Source: Blautia hominis (GTDB lineage: Bacteria; Bacillota; Clostridia; Lachnospirales; Lachnospiraceae). Taken from it: a stretch of 64,000 nucleotides of DNA. The notes under the pieces were generated by a model. The model ran no database searches. It saw nothing but the letters and a program-made list of their open reading frames with translations, and was not told the origin of the DNA. This document shows, one piece after another, positions 37,958 to 46,159 of the stretch. Location: assembly GCA_002270465.1 (NCBI GenBank), contig NQOF01000001.1, positions 622,501 through 686,500 of the forward strand. Direction: 5' to 3'. The translations under genes were made by a program, and so were the position numbers. The stretch's first letter is position 1, and each line of letters begins with the position of its first letter.

Positions 37958-38840
37958 TTTTCTCACCCTCACTCCTGTTCTTTTTCATGCTTGTGCATAT
38001 AGCACCGCGTTTACAACTCCTGATGCAGTCGCCGCAGCGGATACACTCCCTGCTGTTGGGATTCTCCCACACACGGATATCCATCTTACAGACCCTCTGA
38101 CAGCTCCCGCACCGGTTGCACTTAGATTCATCCACCTGATATCGGTACAGCGCAATCGGATTAAACAGGCCGTAAACCGCGCCCAGAGGACACAGATATT
38201 TACAAAACGGCCTGTATACCATAAGGGAAAGGAGCACGATCACCACCAGGATTGCCACCTTCCAGGCAAACAGAAATCCGATCGCTCCCTGCAGATCCTT
38301 ATTTAAAAGCACCAGGGGAATACCTGCGGTCAGTGTCCCGCTGGGACAGATAAACTGGCAGAACCAGGGACTTCCCTGTCCGATAATATCCACATAAAAC
38401 ATTGGCAGCAGTATCACAAATACCACTAATATCACATATTTCAGCCATATAAGCCATCTGTGCCCCGGCAGATTCTTCCTCTTTCTCTTTTTAAGAAACG
38501 GTATCTTATAAAGAAGATCCTGAATTAGCCCAAACGGGCAAAGCCAGCCGCACACAAATCTTCCGATCAGGGAACCGATAAATATCAGAAATCCGATAAT
38601 ATAAAAGGAAAACCGATAATTCCGACTCCCCAGCACTGCCTGCAGAGAGCCAATGGGACAGGCCCCAAGTGCTCCCGGACAGGAGTAGCAATTCAGCCCC
38701 GGCACACACAGCGCCTTGGTGGGACCTTTATAAATCCTTCCTTTGATAAATCCCAAAACATAGCCGTTGGTCAGTGCCGTAAATCCCACCTGCACAATCA
38801 GCCGCAGCCTGTTCTGGATCTTCTGCCAGATATTAACCAA
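37947..38840 (-). CDS. NapH-like 4Fe-4S membrane protein
   Basis: The 297-residue protein has about five membrane helices. It carries CPGALGACPIGS and GRFVCGWLCPFGLIQD motifs, then the C-terminal ferredoxin pair CNRCGSCQRVCKMDIR and CIRCGDCIRSCKRGAIC. This is the NapH/MauN/RnfC-associated pattern, in which membrane quinol or other electrons pass through Fe-S clusters. It lies between a CXXC peptide and an Rrf2 regulator, downstream of a TlpA-like thioredoxin, so it may feed electrons across the membrane to that lipoprotein. The only plausible start is TTG 38840; it overlaps the previous gene by 8 bases. Confidence 0.88.
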   Translation of the reverse strand: MVNIWQKIQNRLRLIVQVGFTALTNGYVLGFIKGRIYKGPTKALCVPGLNCYSCPGALGACPIGSLQAVLGSRNYRFSFYIIGFLIFIGSLIGRFVCGWLCPFGLIQDLLYKIPFLKKRKRKNLPGHRWLIWLKYVILVVFVILLPMFYVDIIGQGSPWFCQFICPSGTLTAGIPLVLLNKDLQGAIGFLFAWKVAILVVIVLLSLMVYRPFCKYLCPLGAVYGLFNPIALYRYQVDESKCNRCGSCQRVCKMDIRVWENPNSRECIRCGDCIRSCKRGAICTSMKKNRSEGEKNDK

Positions 38841-38979
38841 TTCCTATACACTCCAGACATATATTGATCGCTTTTGTAAGCACTGTATCCGCTTCCCCCC
38901 GGCTCACCCCAAACAGGATAAAGGCCGCCGCCGTGACAAGAAGCAGGCCTCTGATCACTGCCGCTTTCTTCCTACTCAT
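38833..38979 (-). CDS. small CXXC-containing protein (CD1871A family type)
   Basis: The 48-residue protein starts at ATG 38979..38977 and is too short for most gene finders. It has a basic N-terminus (MSRKKAAVIRG), one membrane helix (about 11-25), a short hydrophilic part, and ends with ICLECIGIG, a CLEC dithiol. It overlaps the TlpA-like gene by 8 bases and the Fe-S gene by 8, so it is translationally coupled to both. The layout matches the small CXXC family known from Clostridioides difficile next to 4Fe-4S proteins. A thiol relay between the Fe-S protein and the thioredoxin is a reasonable guess. Confidence 0.88.
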   Translation of the reverse strand: MSRKKAAVIRGLLLVTAAAFILFGVSRGEADTVLTKAINICLECIGIG

Positions 38980-39736
38980 TTGACACCTTCCCAAGCATCT
39001 CATCTATAATAGCTGTCCACTGCTTCTTACTCTTTGCTCCCGGGTAAGTATCTCCAATCTGGTTACCATCCTTATCCAGGAAAATCGTTGTGGGCACAAC
39101 CTGCGCATTTTTCAAGATCCTATACTGCATATTGGCATCCTTCGGTATCACAAGATGTGTATAATCAGCTTCTGTTGACTCCACGATCTCAAGCGCCGTC
39201 TCATCCCCCGGTTTACTCACATCACTGATGATCCCCACCATCTGAAATCCTTTATCCGCATATTCCCGGCTCAGTTCCCCAAGATCCGGCATTTCCCTGA
39301 TACAAGGCCCGCAGAAAGTCCCCCAGATATTCACCATGGTCAGATCCGACTTACCAAACAATTCCTGGTCCACATCCTCCCCATCCAGTGTCTTAGTCTG
39401 AAACTCCCCAAAAACATCATTCTTCTCCACCGCATCCCCAGCGCCCTCATCCTGCGCTTCTGCCTGCTGTCCATCCTGGCTGCCGCTCTCTACGTCCGCC
39501 TTCTGTTCCTCTCCCTGACTGTCATCCTTCCCCTCCTGCACTTCTTTCGTCTCTGCACTCTCCCCTGCAGCACTGCCGGAGGCTACACTCTCCTCCTTCT
39601 GGCTTTTCGCGCTCTCTTCTGTCTGTGTCTCAACCTTCCCCCCTTTATCCTCTTTATCCCCACAACCAGCCAGCACCCCAGCCGCCACTACAGCCGTCAC
39701 CGCCATTGCCATCCAATACTGTCTCCGTTTTCTCAT
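38972..39736 (-). CDS. TlpA-like thioredoxin lipoprotein
   Basis: The 254-residue protein has a lipoprotein signal ending LAGC (Cys about 25). It then has about 75 residues of acidic, low-complexity linker (rich in E, S, G, Q, D), and a TlpA/ResA-like domain from about 110 with active site WGTFCGPCIREMP and the cis-Pro segment VVPTTIFLD. It acts outside the membrane on protein or small-molecule disulfides and needs an electron donor, probably the CXXC and Fe-S membrane proteins coded next. It is the first gene after the operon promoter. Confidence 0.92.
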   Translation of the reverse strand: MRKRRQYWMAMAVTAVVAAGVLAGCGDKEDKGGKVETQTEESAKSQKEESVASGSAAGESAETKEVQEGKDDSQGEEQKADVESGSQDGQQAEAQDEGAGDAVEKNDVFGEFQTKTLDGEDVDQELFGKSDLTMVNIWGTFCGPCIREMPDLGELSREYADKGFQMVGIISDVSKPGDETALEIVESTEADYTHLVIPKDANMQYRILKNAQVVPTTIFLDKDGNQIGDTYPGAKSKKQWTAIIDEMLGKVSNE

Positions 39737-39764
39737 AATAAACCTCCATATTGTTATCTTCTCT

Positions 39765-39774
39765 GTTACAGTTC
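39765..39774. promoter_or_regulatory. Operator-like box 2 of the redox operon
   Basis: GTTACAGTTC here repeats the box at 39792-39801 exactly, 27 bp apart, and lies just past the expected transcription start. It may be an Rrf2 site. Confidence 0.5.
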
Positions 39775-39782
39775 ATACTGAA

Positions 39783-39811
39783 ATTATATTAGTTACAGTT
39801 CCAAATGTCAA
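39783..39811 (-). promoter_or_regulatory. Consensus sigma-A promoter of the redox operon with embedded operator box
   Basis: On the minus strand a perfect TTGACA (39811..39806) and a perfect TATAAT (39788..39783) are exactly 17 bases apart. The spacer holds GAACTGTAAC (39801..39792), repeated downstream at 39774..39765. A perfect promoter with a box in its spacer implies strong expression held down by a repressor, most likely the Rrf2 protein coded in the operon. Confidence 0.85.
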
Positions 39812-39878
39812 TACCCTTTCCCACATTTTTTCCATTTCCCCCTCTTATGTAACCAAATCACATTCCCCCTTAATCCAT

Positions 39879-40165
39879 TCTGCCTTAAGCCCTTCTGCCC
39901 CAATCCTGTCCATCTCAAGCCTATCCGCCTCAAGCACTTTCTGCCTCAAGCACTTTCCGCTTCAAGCCCTTCCGTCTCATGCACTTTCTGCCTCAAGCAC
40001 TTTTCGCTTCAAGTACTTCCGCCTCAAGCCTATCCGTCTCATGCCTTTTCTGCCTCAAGCACTTTCTGCCTCAAGCCCTTATGCCTCAAGCTCATCTGTC
40101 TCAAGCTCATCTGTCTCAAGCACTTTCCTCCTGGATTCCGTCTGCCTCAAACCCATCCGCCTGAG
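39879..40165 (+). repeat. Degenerate 15-16-bp tandem array, about 18 units
   Basis: Units approximate TCTGCCTCAAGCACT, with variants TCCGCTTCAAGCCCT, TCCGTCTCATGCACT and TATGCCTCAAGCTCA. It lies between the redox operon promoter and the large inverted repeat. Frames through it give only artificial LPQAL/CLKHF peptides. Confidence 0.88.
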
Positions 40166-40172
40166 AACACCA

Positions 40173-40388
40173 GGGATGAGGGGAGGTACCGGGAGGGGCG
40201 GCGGGGTGTATATCTGTGGCAGCGAGGTTAAGTGGAAGGTTCTGTGAGATCCGCCAATTACGCAGACTTAGGCGTGAGCCCGCTGGCGAACGTCTTAGTC
40301 GTAGTTATTGGCTAGCTCACAGGTTCTGGAACGTCGAGCGGCCACAGATATACACCCCGCCGCCCCTCCCGGTACCTCCCCTCATCCC
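40173..40388. repeat. Perfect 48-bp inverted repeat around a structured 120-bp centre
   Basis: Positions 40173-40220 are the exact inverse of 40341-40388 (48 of 48). The arms are G-rich on one strand and include GGTACC and the run GGGAGGGGCGGCGGGG. The centre (40221-40340) forms a second hairpin: CTGTGAG 40242-40248 with CTCACAG 40316-40322, and GCCAAT 40253-40258 with ATTGGC 40307-40312. A weaker inner ACTTAGGCG/ACGTCTTAGT pairing follows. No reading frame is supported. Transcribed on either strand, it would make a very stable 216-base stem. Confidence 0.92.
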
Positions 40389-40469
40389 GTCCCTCCCAGC
40401 CAAAACACAAAAAAAGAAGCCGCCAAGCTCCCACAACCGTGTTCCGCCCGACAGCCTCTCCCCCGAATC

Positions 40470-40607
40470 CGCTCATCTAAATCCGCTTATCTATACTCGC
40501 TTATCTATACTCGCTTATCTAAATCCGCTTATCTAAATCCGCTTATCTATACCCGCTTATCTATACCCGCTTATCTAAATCCGCTTATCAAAGTCCGCTC
40601 ATCTCCC
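40470..40607 (+). repeat. 14-bp tandem array, nine to ten units
   Basis: Nine units of 14 bp run from 40470 to 40595, alternating between CGCTTATCTAAATC and CGCTTATCTATACY. A tenth, degraded unit runs into the stop of the dehydrogenase gene at 40608. It has no sequence in common with the array on the other side of the inverted repeat. Confidence 0.92.
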
Positions 40608-41633
40608 CTATTTTCCCGGATCAATCACATACTTCCCTTTCGCCCTCACCTCAGGCCTCCCCAAAACATCCTCCAATTCCTCCAGTCCGCATACCGCATA
40701 AACCATACTGCTCACATCCAGTCTCCCCGAATTGATCAGATCCAGCGCCCGTCTCTGTGTATAAGGATTAATATAAGAAGCCTTCAGAACCAACTCCTTC
40801 TGAAAGATCTGAAACGGCTTCACAGTAATCTCTTCATCCGGCTTTGTAAGCCCAAACATCATGACAACCGCCTTATTCCCCGCAATATCAATTGCCTGCT
40901 CAATAGTAGTCGGACGCCCCACACATTCGATCACCACATTCACCCAGTTCATCCCACATTCCGCCAGACGGCCTTTTACATCTTCCTTCAGCGGGTCAAT
41001 ACATACATCTGCCCCAAGCTTTCTTCCCACTTCCCTCTTGTTCTCCACCGGTTCCAGCAAGGCCACCTTAGCGGCCCCTGCCAGCTTTGCAAGCTGAAGC
41101 ATTAAAAGCCCTATCATACCGCCGCCGATCACCACCACCTGGTGTCCGGGCTGGATCTCGCACATGTCAATACCGTGGAGACAGCAGGCCACCGGTTCTG
41201 CCATTGCGCCCTGCTCAAAAGTGGTGTGCTCGCCCAGCAGATAGACCTGACGTTCATCCACCGCACAATATTCCGCAAATCCGCCGTCCACTGTGGTTCC
41301 ATATCCGATCATATTTTCACAGTAATGGGCAACCCCGTTTCTGCACGGGTCACAGGCTCCGCAGTAACAGTTTGGATCAATACACACTCTGTCCCCCGCT
41401 TTGTAATTCTTCACCTGGCTTCCCACCTCCCGGATCACACCGGAAAATTCATGTCCCAGGATGGTGGGCGGTGTCACTTCCGCTGCGCCTTTATCTCCCT
41501 CATAAATATGAACATCAGTTCCGCACACGCCACATGCCTTAACCTGAATCAACACATCATGAGGCCCCACAACAGGCATCTCATGTTCTTCCACTCTCAG
41601 ATCATGTTTTCCGTAAAATACTGCACTTCTCAT
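40608..41633 (-). CDS. zinc-dependent medium-chain alcohol/polyol dehydrogenase
   Basis: The start is ATG 41633..41631 behind AGGAGG, giving 341 residues. The catalytic zinc site is Cys in GVCGTDVH and His-Glu in LGHEFSGVI. The structural zinc lobe is CYCGACDPCRNGVAHYC, and the NAD-binding loop is VVIGGGMIGLLMLQLAKL. The pattern fits sorbitol/threonine dehydrogenase relatives that oxidise a secondary alcohol with NAD. It is transcribed away from a ROK regulator gene, whose product probably controls it. The substrate is likely a sugar alcohol, but that is inference from the neighbour. Confidence 0.9.
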   Translation of the reverse strand: MRSAVFYGKHDLRVEEHEMPVVGPHDVLIQVKACGVCGTDVHIYEGDKGAAEVTPPTILGHEFSGVIREVGSQVKNYKAGDRVCIDPNCYCGACDPCRNGVAHYCENMIGYGTTVDGGFAEYCAVDERQVYLLGEHTTFEQGAMAEPVACCLHGIDMCEIQPGHQVVVIGGGMIGLLMLQLAKLAGAAKVALLEPVENKREVGRKLGADVCIDPLKEDVKGRLAECGMNWVNVVIECVGRPTTIEQAIDIAGNKAVVMMFGLTKPDEEITVKPFQIFQKELVLKASYINPYTQRRALDLINSGRLDVSSMVYAVCGLEELEDVLGRPEVRAKGKYVIDPGK

Positions 41634-41677
41634 ATCCGACTCCTCCTGAATCAAAACTAATTTTTACTTTTACCTCA

Positions 41678-41706
41678 AACTTATGATTATGTATTACGCA
41701 TAAGTT
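41678..41706. promoter_or_regulatory. Candidate ROK operator at the dehydrogenase promoter
   Basis: AACTTATG and CATAAGTT form an 8-bp perfect inverted repeat with a 13-base gap, beginning right after the -10 box of the dehydrogenase promoter. That is where a repressor would block transcription. Confidence 0.55.
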
Positions 41707-41707
41707 C

Positions 41708-41736
41708 ACTATATAGCAAGGTACCACAAATTACAA
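41708..41736 (-). promoter_or_regulatory. Promoter of the zinc dehydrogenase gene
   Basis: On the minus strand TTGTAA (41736..41731) and TATAGT (41713..41708) are 17 bases apart. The start would be near 41700, inside the inverted repeat. Confidence 0.65.
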
Positions 41737-41800
41737 TTGACAATAATACCAATTTTAAGCACAAGTTTTTATTCATTCTGCTATAACTTTTGATTAGGAA

Positions 41801-41829
41801 TTGTCTTTTTCTTTTTCCCATACTAAAAT
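41801..41829 (+). promoter_or_regulatory. Promoter of the ROK regulator gene
   Basis: TTGTCT (41801-41806) and TAAAAT (41824-41829) are 17 bases apart, giving a leader of about 60 bases before the ATG at 41897. Confidence 0.6.
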
Positions 41830-41896
41830 AGAAACAGCAGCAGTAACCGGCGAGATACGGAACCGATGCAAACAGCAATATCCCAGGAGGAAATTC

Positions 41897-43027
41897 ATGA
41901 TGACAACCGGCATGACCACAATGGAAATCAAAAAGATAAATAAGAGCAAAGTATACCATCTCATATATGACAGCCACACCATCTCCAAGCAGGGGATCGC
42001 CTCTGCCCTGCAGATGGGTATGAACACTGTGACACAGAATCTGAAGCTTCTGGAGGAGGAAGGCTTGATCGAACGGAACGGTTATTTTGAATCCACAGGC
42101 GGCAGAAAGGCCCAGGCTATCCGCATTCTGCCCAGGGCCAGAATATCTCTCGGTATTGAGATACTCAGGAAAACCCTGCATATTGCCGCTGTGGATCTAT
42201 ACGGATGCATTCTGGAACAGGAATCTTACCCCCTCCCTTTTCATGTCTCAGATGCATACTGTGAAAAAGTAGGGCAAACGGTAAATGCTTTCACAGAAAA
42301 ATATAGGCTGCCCCGGCAACAGATCCTGGGCGCAGCGATCGCAATGCAGGGCCTGATCTCCACTGACGGTACCTCTGTAAGTTATGGCAGGGTGCTGGAC
42401 CATACCGGTATGAAGCTTTCGGATTTTGCCCGCCATATTCCCTATCCCTGCCGCCTGGAACACGACTCCAAAGCAGCCGGTTATCTGGAAACCTGGCATC
42501 AGGAAAAGTTCCGGGATTCCATTGTAGTCCTGCTGAACCAGAATCTGGGCGGGGCTGTCATTCTGGATGGAAAAGTGCATAACGGCCTCGGCATGCACAG
42601 CGGTTCCATAGAACATATGTGTATCAATCCTGACGGCCCGCTCTGCTACTGCGGGGAGCGGGGCTGTCTGGAAACCTACTGTTCCGCGGACAGTCTGGAG
42701 CGGGCGGCAGGGACCGACATTCCCGCTTTCTTCGGACAACTCCGGCTTGGAACCCCTGCCTTCATAAAGATCTGGGAGGATTACCTGCGGCACCTGGCGT
42801 TTGCCATATGTAACCTGAATGTGGTGCTGGACTGCTATGTCATTATAAGCGGATATCTGGCCCCCTACTTTCTACCGGAAGATTTGGAACGGCTCACACG
42901 TATGATCACAGACGCCTCCCCATATAAACAGCAGAAGGATTTTATTTTTCTGAGTACCCACGGACAGCTTGCACCTCCCGTGGGGGCGGCTCTCTATTAT
43001 ATAGATGAATTTTTGCACGAAATATAA
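41897..43027 (+). CDS. ROK family transcriptional regulator (NagC/XylR type)
   Basis: The start is ATG 41897 behind AGGAGG, giving 376 residues. An N-terminal winged helix (about 15-75, SKQGIASALQMGMNTVTQNLKLLEEEGLI) precedes a ROK sugar-kinase-like domain. The zinc motif is CYCGERGCLE (Cys in PLCYCGERGC). Such proteins bind a sugar and leave their operator. It is paralogous to the regulator at 59.8 kb, with the same domain order and closely similar helix-turn-helix. It diverges from the zinc dehydrogenase gene and likely controls it. Confidence 0.92.
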   Translation: MMTTGMTTMEIKKINKSKVYHLIYDSHTISKQGIASALQMGMNTVTQNLKLLEEEGLIERNGYFESTGGRKAQAIRILPRARISLGIEILRKTLHIAAVDLYGCILEQESYPLPFHVSDAYCEKVGQTVNAFTEKYRLPRQQILGAAIAMQGLISTDGTSVSYGRVLDHTGMKLSDFARHIPYPCRLEHDSKAAGYLETWHQEKFRDSIVVLLNQNLGGAVILDGKVHNGLGMHSGSIEHMCINPDGPLCYCGERGCLETYCSADSLERAAGTDIPAFFGQLRLGTPAFIKIWEDYLRHLAFAICNLNVVLDCYVIISGYLAPYFLPEDLERLTRMITDASPYKQQKDFIFLSTHGQLAPPVGAALYYIDEFLHEI

Positions 43028-43030
43028 TAA

Positions 43031-43070
43031 GGTATGGGAACAGCCCCTGTGTGGACAGTTCCCATACCTC
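43031..43070. terminator. Bidirectional terminator between ROK and diguanylate cyclase genes
   Basis: A 12-bp perfect stem (AGGTATGGGAAC / GTTCCCATACCT) fills the gap between two convergent genes. TTATTATATTT follows it on the minus strand. Confidence 0.8.
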
Positions 43071-44879
43071 TTATCCTTCATAAAAACAAACTTGGTCTTT
43101 TCCGCGCTTTTTCGCCTCATAAAGTGCCTTATCTGACTTTTGGTAAAGCACAGGAAATGTTGTTCCGTCATCAGGCGCCACAGCGATCCCTATACTGACC
43201 GACAGGCTGCATCCCTTGAACTCCTTCGTCAGGCTGCTCTGGAAATTTTCCATAAGCTGCTCTGCCTTTCTGGAAATTTTCTGCCGTTCATTCACATTCC
43301 TCATAAACACCACAAACTCATCGCCGCCCATACGTCCCGTAAAGTCATCTCCCCGGAAGGTGTTCTTCATACAGGCTGCAAATAACTGCAGAACCCGGTC
43401 CCCCTGGGGATGGCCGCAGGTATCATTCACATTCTTGAAATTATCCAGATCTAAGATCAGAAAAGCCCCTGCATTGCCGCTCTCCTCAATGACCATATCC
43501 ATCTCCTGCTCCAGTGCCCTCTTGTTCTTTAAACCGGTCAGGGAATCTCTGGATGCACTTTTCACAGCCTCTGAAAGCTGTTGTTTCTGGCGGCTGATAT
43601 CTATAAAGGCGCACTGGACAACCAGATGACCTTCCTGTCTCTGCACATCAAAATTCCCGTAAGCCCATTTGCTCTGCTTTTTTCCGCATCGGATCAAAAA
43701 CTCCCTGGACACCAGCCCCTCTTTGAGATTCTGAAACCACTCACGGTCTCCGCTCTCCAGGACCGGCCAAAGGAAGCTTCCGTATTTCTCCTGATACTCG
43801 TCCGAAGAACATTCCATGAACTGGTAAAAACCGTCATTGGAATCCAGGATCGGCAGATTCTCATCCAGGCGAAAACGGACAATGGCACTGGGCACAGTCC
43901 GGTAAATAGAACGGATATTCTCATATGCCTGCTTTATTTTTTTATGGGTCATACGGCGGCTGTTCAGCATGACAAAAACCATCAGACCCAGCACCAGCAG
44001 AACGGAAACACAGTACAGTGCCGTGCCGTCGATCACATCCCTTGTCTTGGCGTCCACCACATTACAGGGGATCACCAGAAGCAGATACCAGTCATTGATC
44101 CCCACAGCCGTATACTCTAATATATATTCCTCACCCTTTTTTTGGTAACGAATATGTCCATTGTCTTTCTTTTTCATATGCTCTGCCAAATCCTGCAGAT
44201 TCTGCCTGGTGAATTCTTTACTGACCACTTTTTCCAGGTCTTCCAGCACATTCTCTTTGGCGTCCCCCTGCTCTGAACGCACTAATATTTCTCCGGAGGA
44301 ATCCGTTATATAGTTGTACCCTTCTCCATTGAAATATTGGATGGACATTAAATATTCCAGCTGGTCCATGGTATACTGTCCCAGCACGATCCCTTTGATT
44401 TCCCCTTCCCGGTATATGGGTACGCTGATGATCATCATTCTCCTGCTGCTGTCGGTTCCAACCAGGCTCTCCACGGAGCTTTCCCCCTGCATCGCCTTTT
44501 TGAAATAATCCCTGTCCTTTACATTCCTTTGCTGCTCCATGCCGTTGTAATACATATTGCCGTGCAAATCCACAACAGCAAGCTTTGTAAAACGGGTTAT
44601 ATTGGATTTCTGCTCCAGGATATCCAAAACCCGCTCTGAATGGACCGATGTTTTCTGTCCCCCGATAGAATCCGCGATCCCCTCCAGATACAGATAATCA
44701 TTGTTTATCCGCTCATTGATCAGCTTTATACTCTGCTGCGCAAGCTCCTGCGCATAGGCATTTGTTTCATTTTCCAGAATGTCATAAATATAAGCAGCAT
44801 AGAAGAAAGATGCCCCTATGATAAACCCAATGGCCAGGGTGAGGATTCCGACTGTGATCCACCTCTTTTTTTTCTGCAT
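43071..44879 (-). CDS. diguanylate cyclase with extracellular dCACHE-type sensor
   Basis: The 602-residue protein has membrane helices at about 10-32 and 280-302, flanking a sensor of about 250 residues (dCACHE-like, NMYYNGMEQQRNVKDRDYFKKA). A PAS-like segment (about 320-430) follows. The GGDEF domain near the end has an intact RMGGDEFVVF active site. The inhibitory RxxD site is present (RGDDF, five residues before). It should make cyclic di-GMP in response to an outside signal. No c-di-GMP riboswitch or phosphodiesterase is coded close by. Confidence 0.93.
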   Translation of the reverse strand: MQKKKRWITVGILTLAIGFIIGASFFYAAYIYDILENETNAYAQELAQQSIKLINERINNDYLYLEGIADSIGGQKTSVHSERVLDILEQKSNITRFTKLAVVDLHGNMYYNGMEQQRNVKDRDYFKKAMQGESSVESLVGTDSSRRMMIISVPIYREGEIKGIVLGQYTMDQLEYLMSIQYFNGEGYNYITDSSGEILVRSEQGDAKENVLEDLEKVVSKEFTRQNLQDLAEHMKKKDNGHIRYQKKGEEYILEYTAVGINDWYLLLVIPCNVVDAKTRDVIDGTALYCVSVLLVLGLMVFVMLNSRRMTHKKIKQAYENIRSIYRTVPSAIVRFRLDENLPILDSNDGFYQFMECSSDEYQEKYGSFLWPVLESGDREWFQNLKEGLVSREFLIRCGKKQSKWAYGNFDVQRQEGHLVVQCAFIDISRQKQQLSEAVKSASRDSLTGLKNKRALEQEMDMVIEESGNAGAFLILDLDNFKNVNDTCGHPQGDRVLQLFAACMKNTFRGDDFTGRMGGDEFVVFMRNVNERQKISRKAEQLMENFQSSLTKEFKGCSLSVSIGIAVAPDDGTTFPVLYQKSDKALYEAKKRGKDQVCFYEG

Positions 44880-45029
44880 ATCATTCCTTCTTCCTGAACG
44901 CCGACTCCGTGTCTCTTCTATATATTATATAGGAGCGCGGATGCCCCGTCAATTTGAATTAAAGAAACTCCTTTACAGTTTCCCTTGCAGTCTATTATAA
45001 TGAAACTATAACAAAAGAGGAGGAAGATT

Positions 45030-46091
45030 ATGGAAAAAGCAAAAACCGTTTTCAAAGGCATTGGTATCCTTTTACTGGTTCTCATTGGTATTTTACTGCT
45101 TCTTGTGGTTTACCTTACCGTTAGGGAATACCGTCCAAAGGCAGAGGAAACCGTGGAGGGGAATTACAAAGACGGTGAACTGCTCTCACTGGGCCGTCCT
45201 TTTTCTGTCATGAGCTACAACACCGGTTATGCATCCCTGAGTAAAGATGAGGATTTTTTCATGGACGGCGGGAGCAAGGTCAAACCCGGCTCCAAATCCC
45301 TGGTGGAAGACAACCTGGACGGTATCACAAAAATCCTTCAGGATAATCCCTCTGACGCGTATTTCTTACAGGAGGTTGACATCAATTCCACCCGCTCCTA
45401 CGGCATAGATCAACGCAGCATCTACAGCGAAGCTCTGAACAAAAACAGCTTCTTCGCCTATAATTTCAAATGTGATTTTGTACCCTACCCGATTCCTCCT
45501 ATCGGGCATGTGGAAAGCGGCCTGGTCACTCTGACGGACAACTATGTTACAGATGCTGTCAGACTTTCCCTGCCGGAGTCCTTCTCCTGGCCGGTAAAGA
45601 CCTGTAATCTGAAACGCTGTCTTCTGGTTACCAGATTTCCTCTGAAAGATTCCTCCAAAGAACTGGTGCTCATCAATTTCCATCTGGAGGCTTATGACAG
45701 CGGGGAGGGTAAAATAGCCCAGAGCAAAATGCTTGCAGATGTGCTGGCCAGGGAATATGAAAAAGGAAATTATGTCATTGCAGGGGGAGATTTCAACCAG
45801 ACCTTTGAGGGCGTAGACAAATATCCTGTCACCCATAAGGAAGACTGGGTTCCCGGTGTGATCGGGGAAAGTGACATCCCCGAACATTTTTCCTTTGCCA
45901 TAGATGATTCCTTCCCCACCTGCCGTCTGCTGAACGCCCCTTATACCGGGTCATACGATACCTCTCAGGTGTATGTCATTGACGGTTTCCTTGTATCCGA
46001 CAACCTGGCGGTGAGAAATGTAAATGTCATTGACGTGGGGTTTGAATACACAGACCACCAGCCGGTGCGTCTGGAAGTTGCTTTCAAGTAA
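45030..46091 (+). CDS. membrane-anchored endonuclease/exonuclease/phosphatase (EEP) family protein
   Basis: The 353-residue protein has one N-terminal membrane helix (about 9-30), then the EEP fold. Metal and catalytic residues are visible: Asn in VMSYNTGY, Glu in FLQEVDI, Asp-Asn in AGGDFNQT and Asp-His in YTDHQPV. The fold covers DNases, sphingomyelinases and inositol phosphatases. Placement outside the membrane argues for a phosphodiesterase of lipids or extracellular nucleic acid, but the substrate cannot be told. The start is behind AGAGGAGGAAG. Confidence 0.88.
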   Translation: MEKAKTVFKGIGILLLVLIGILLLLVVYLTVREYRPKAEETVEGNYKDGELLSLGRPFSVMSYNTGYASLSKDEDFFMDGGSKVKPGSKSLVEDNLDGITKILQDNPSDAYFLQEVDINSTRSYGIDQRSIYSEALNKNSFFAYNFKCDFVPYPIPPIGHVESGLVTLTDNYVTDAVRLSLPESFSWPVKTCNLKRCLLVTRFPLKDSSKELVLINFHLEAYDSGEGKIAQSKMLADVLAREYEKGNYVIAGGDFNQTFEGVDKYPVTHKEDWVPGVIGESDIPEHFSFAIDDSFPTCRLLNAPYTGSYDTSQVYVIDGFLVSDNLAVRNVNVIDVGFEYTDHQPVRLEVAFK

Positions 46092-46159
46092 GCATACTGA
46101 TTTCAAGGATTTCCGCATAGAGTGTCTATAGAGGATATTCTGTGAAAAGGAGTCTTTAC

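Noticed and set aside
39979-40607. Plus-strand open frames of 60-265 codons across the repeat block
   Set aside because: They consist of repeat-derived LPQAL or LNPLIYTR peptides, have no ribosome site, and run through the palindrome and antisense into the dehydrogenase gene.
39879-40607. CRISPR array
   Set aside because: Units are 14-16 bp and directly adjacent without spacers, and there are no cas genes.
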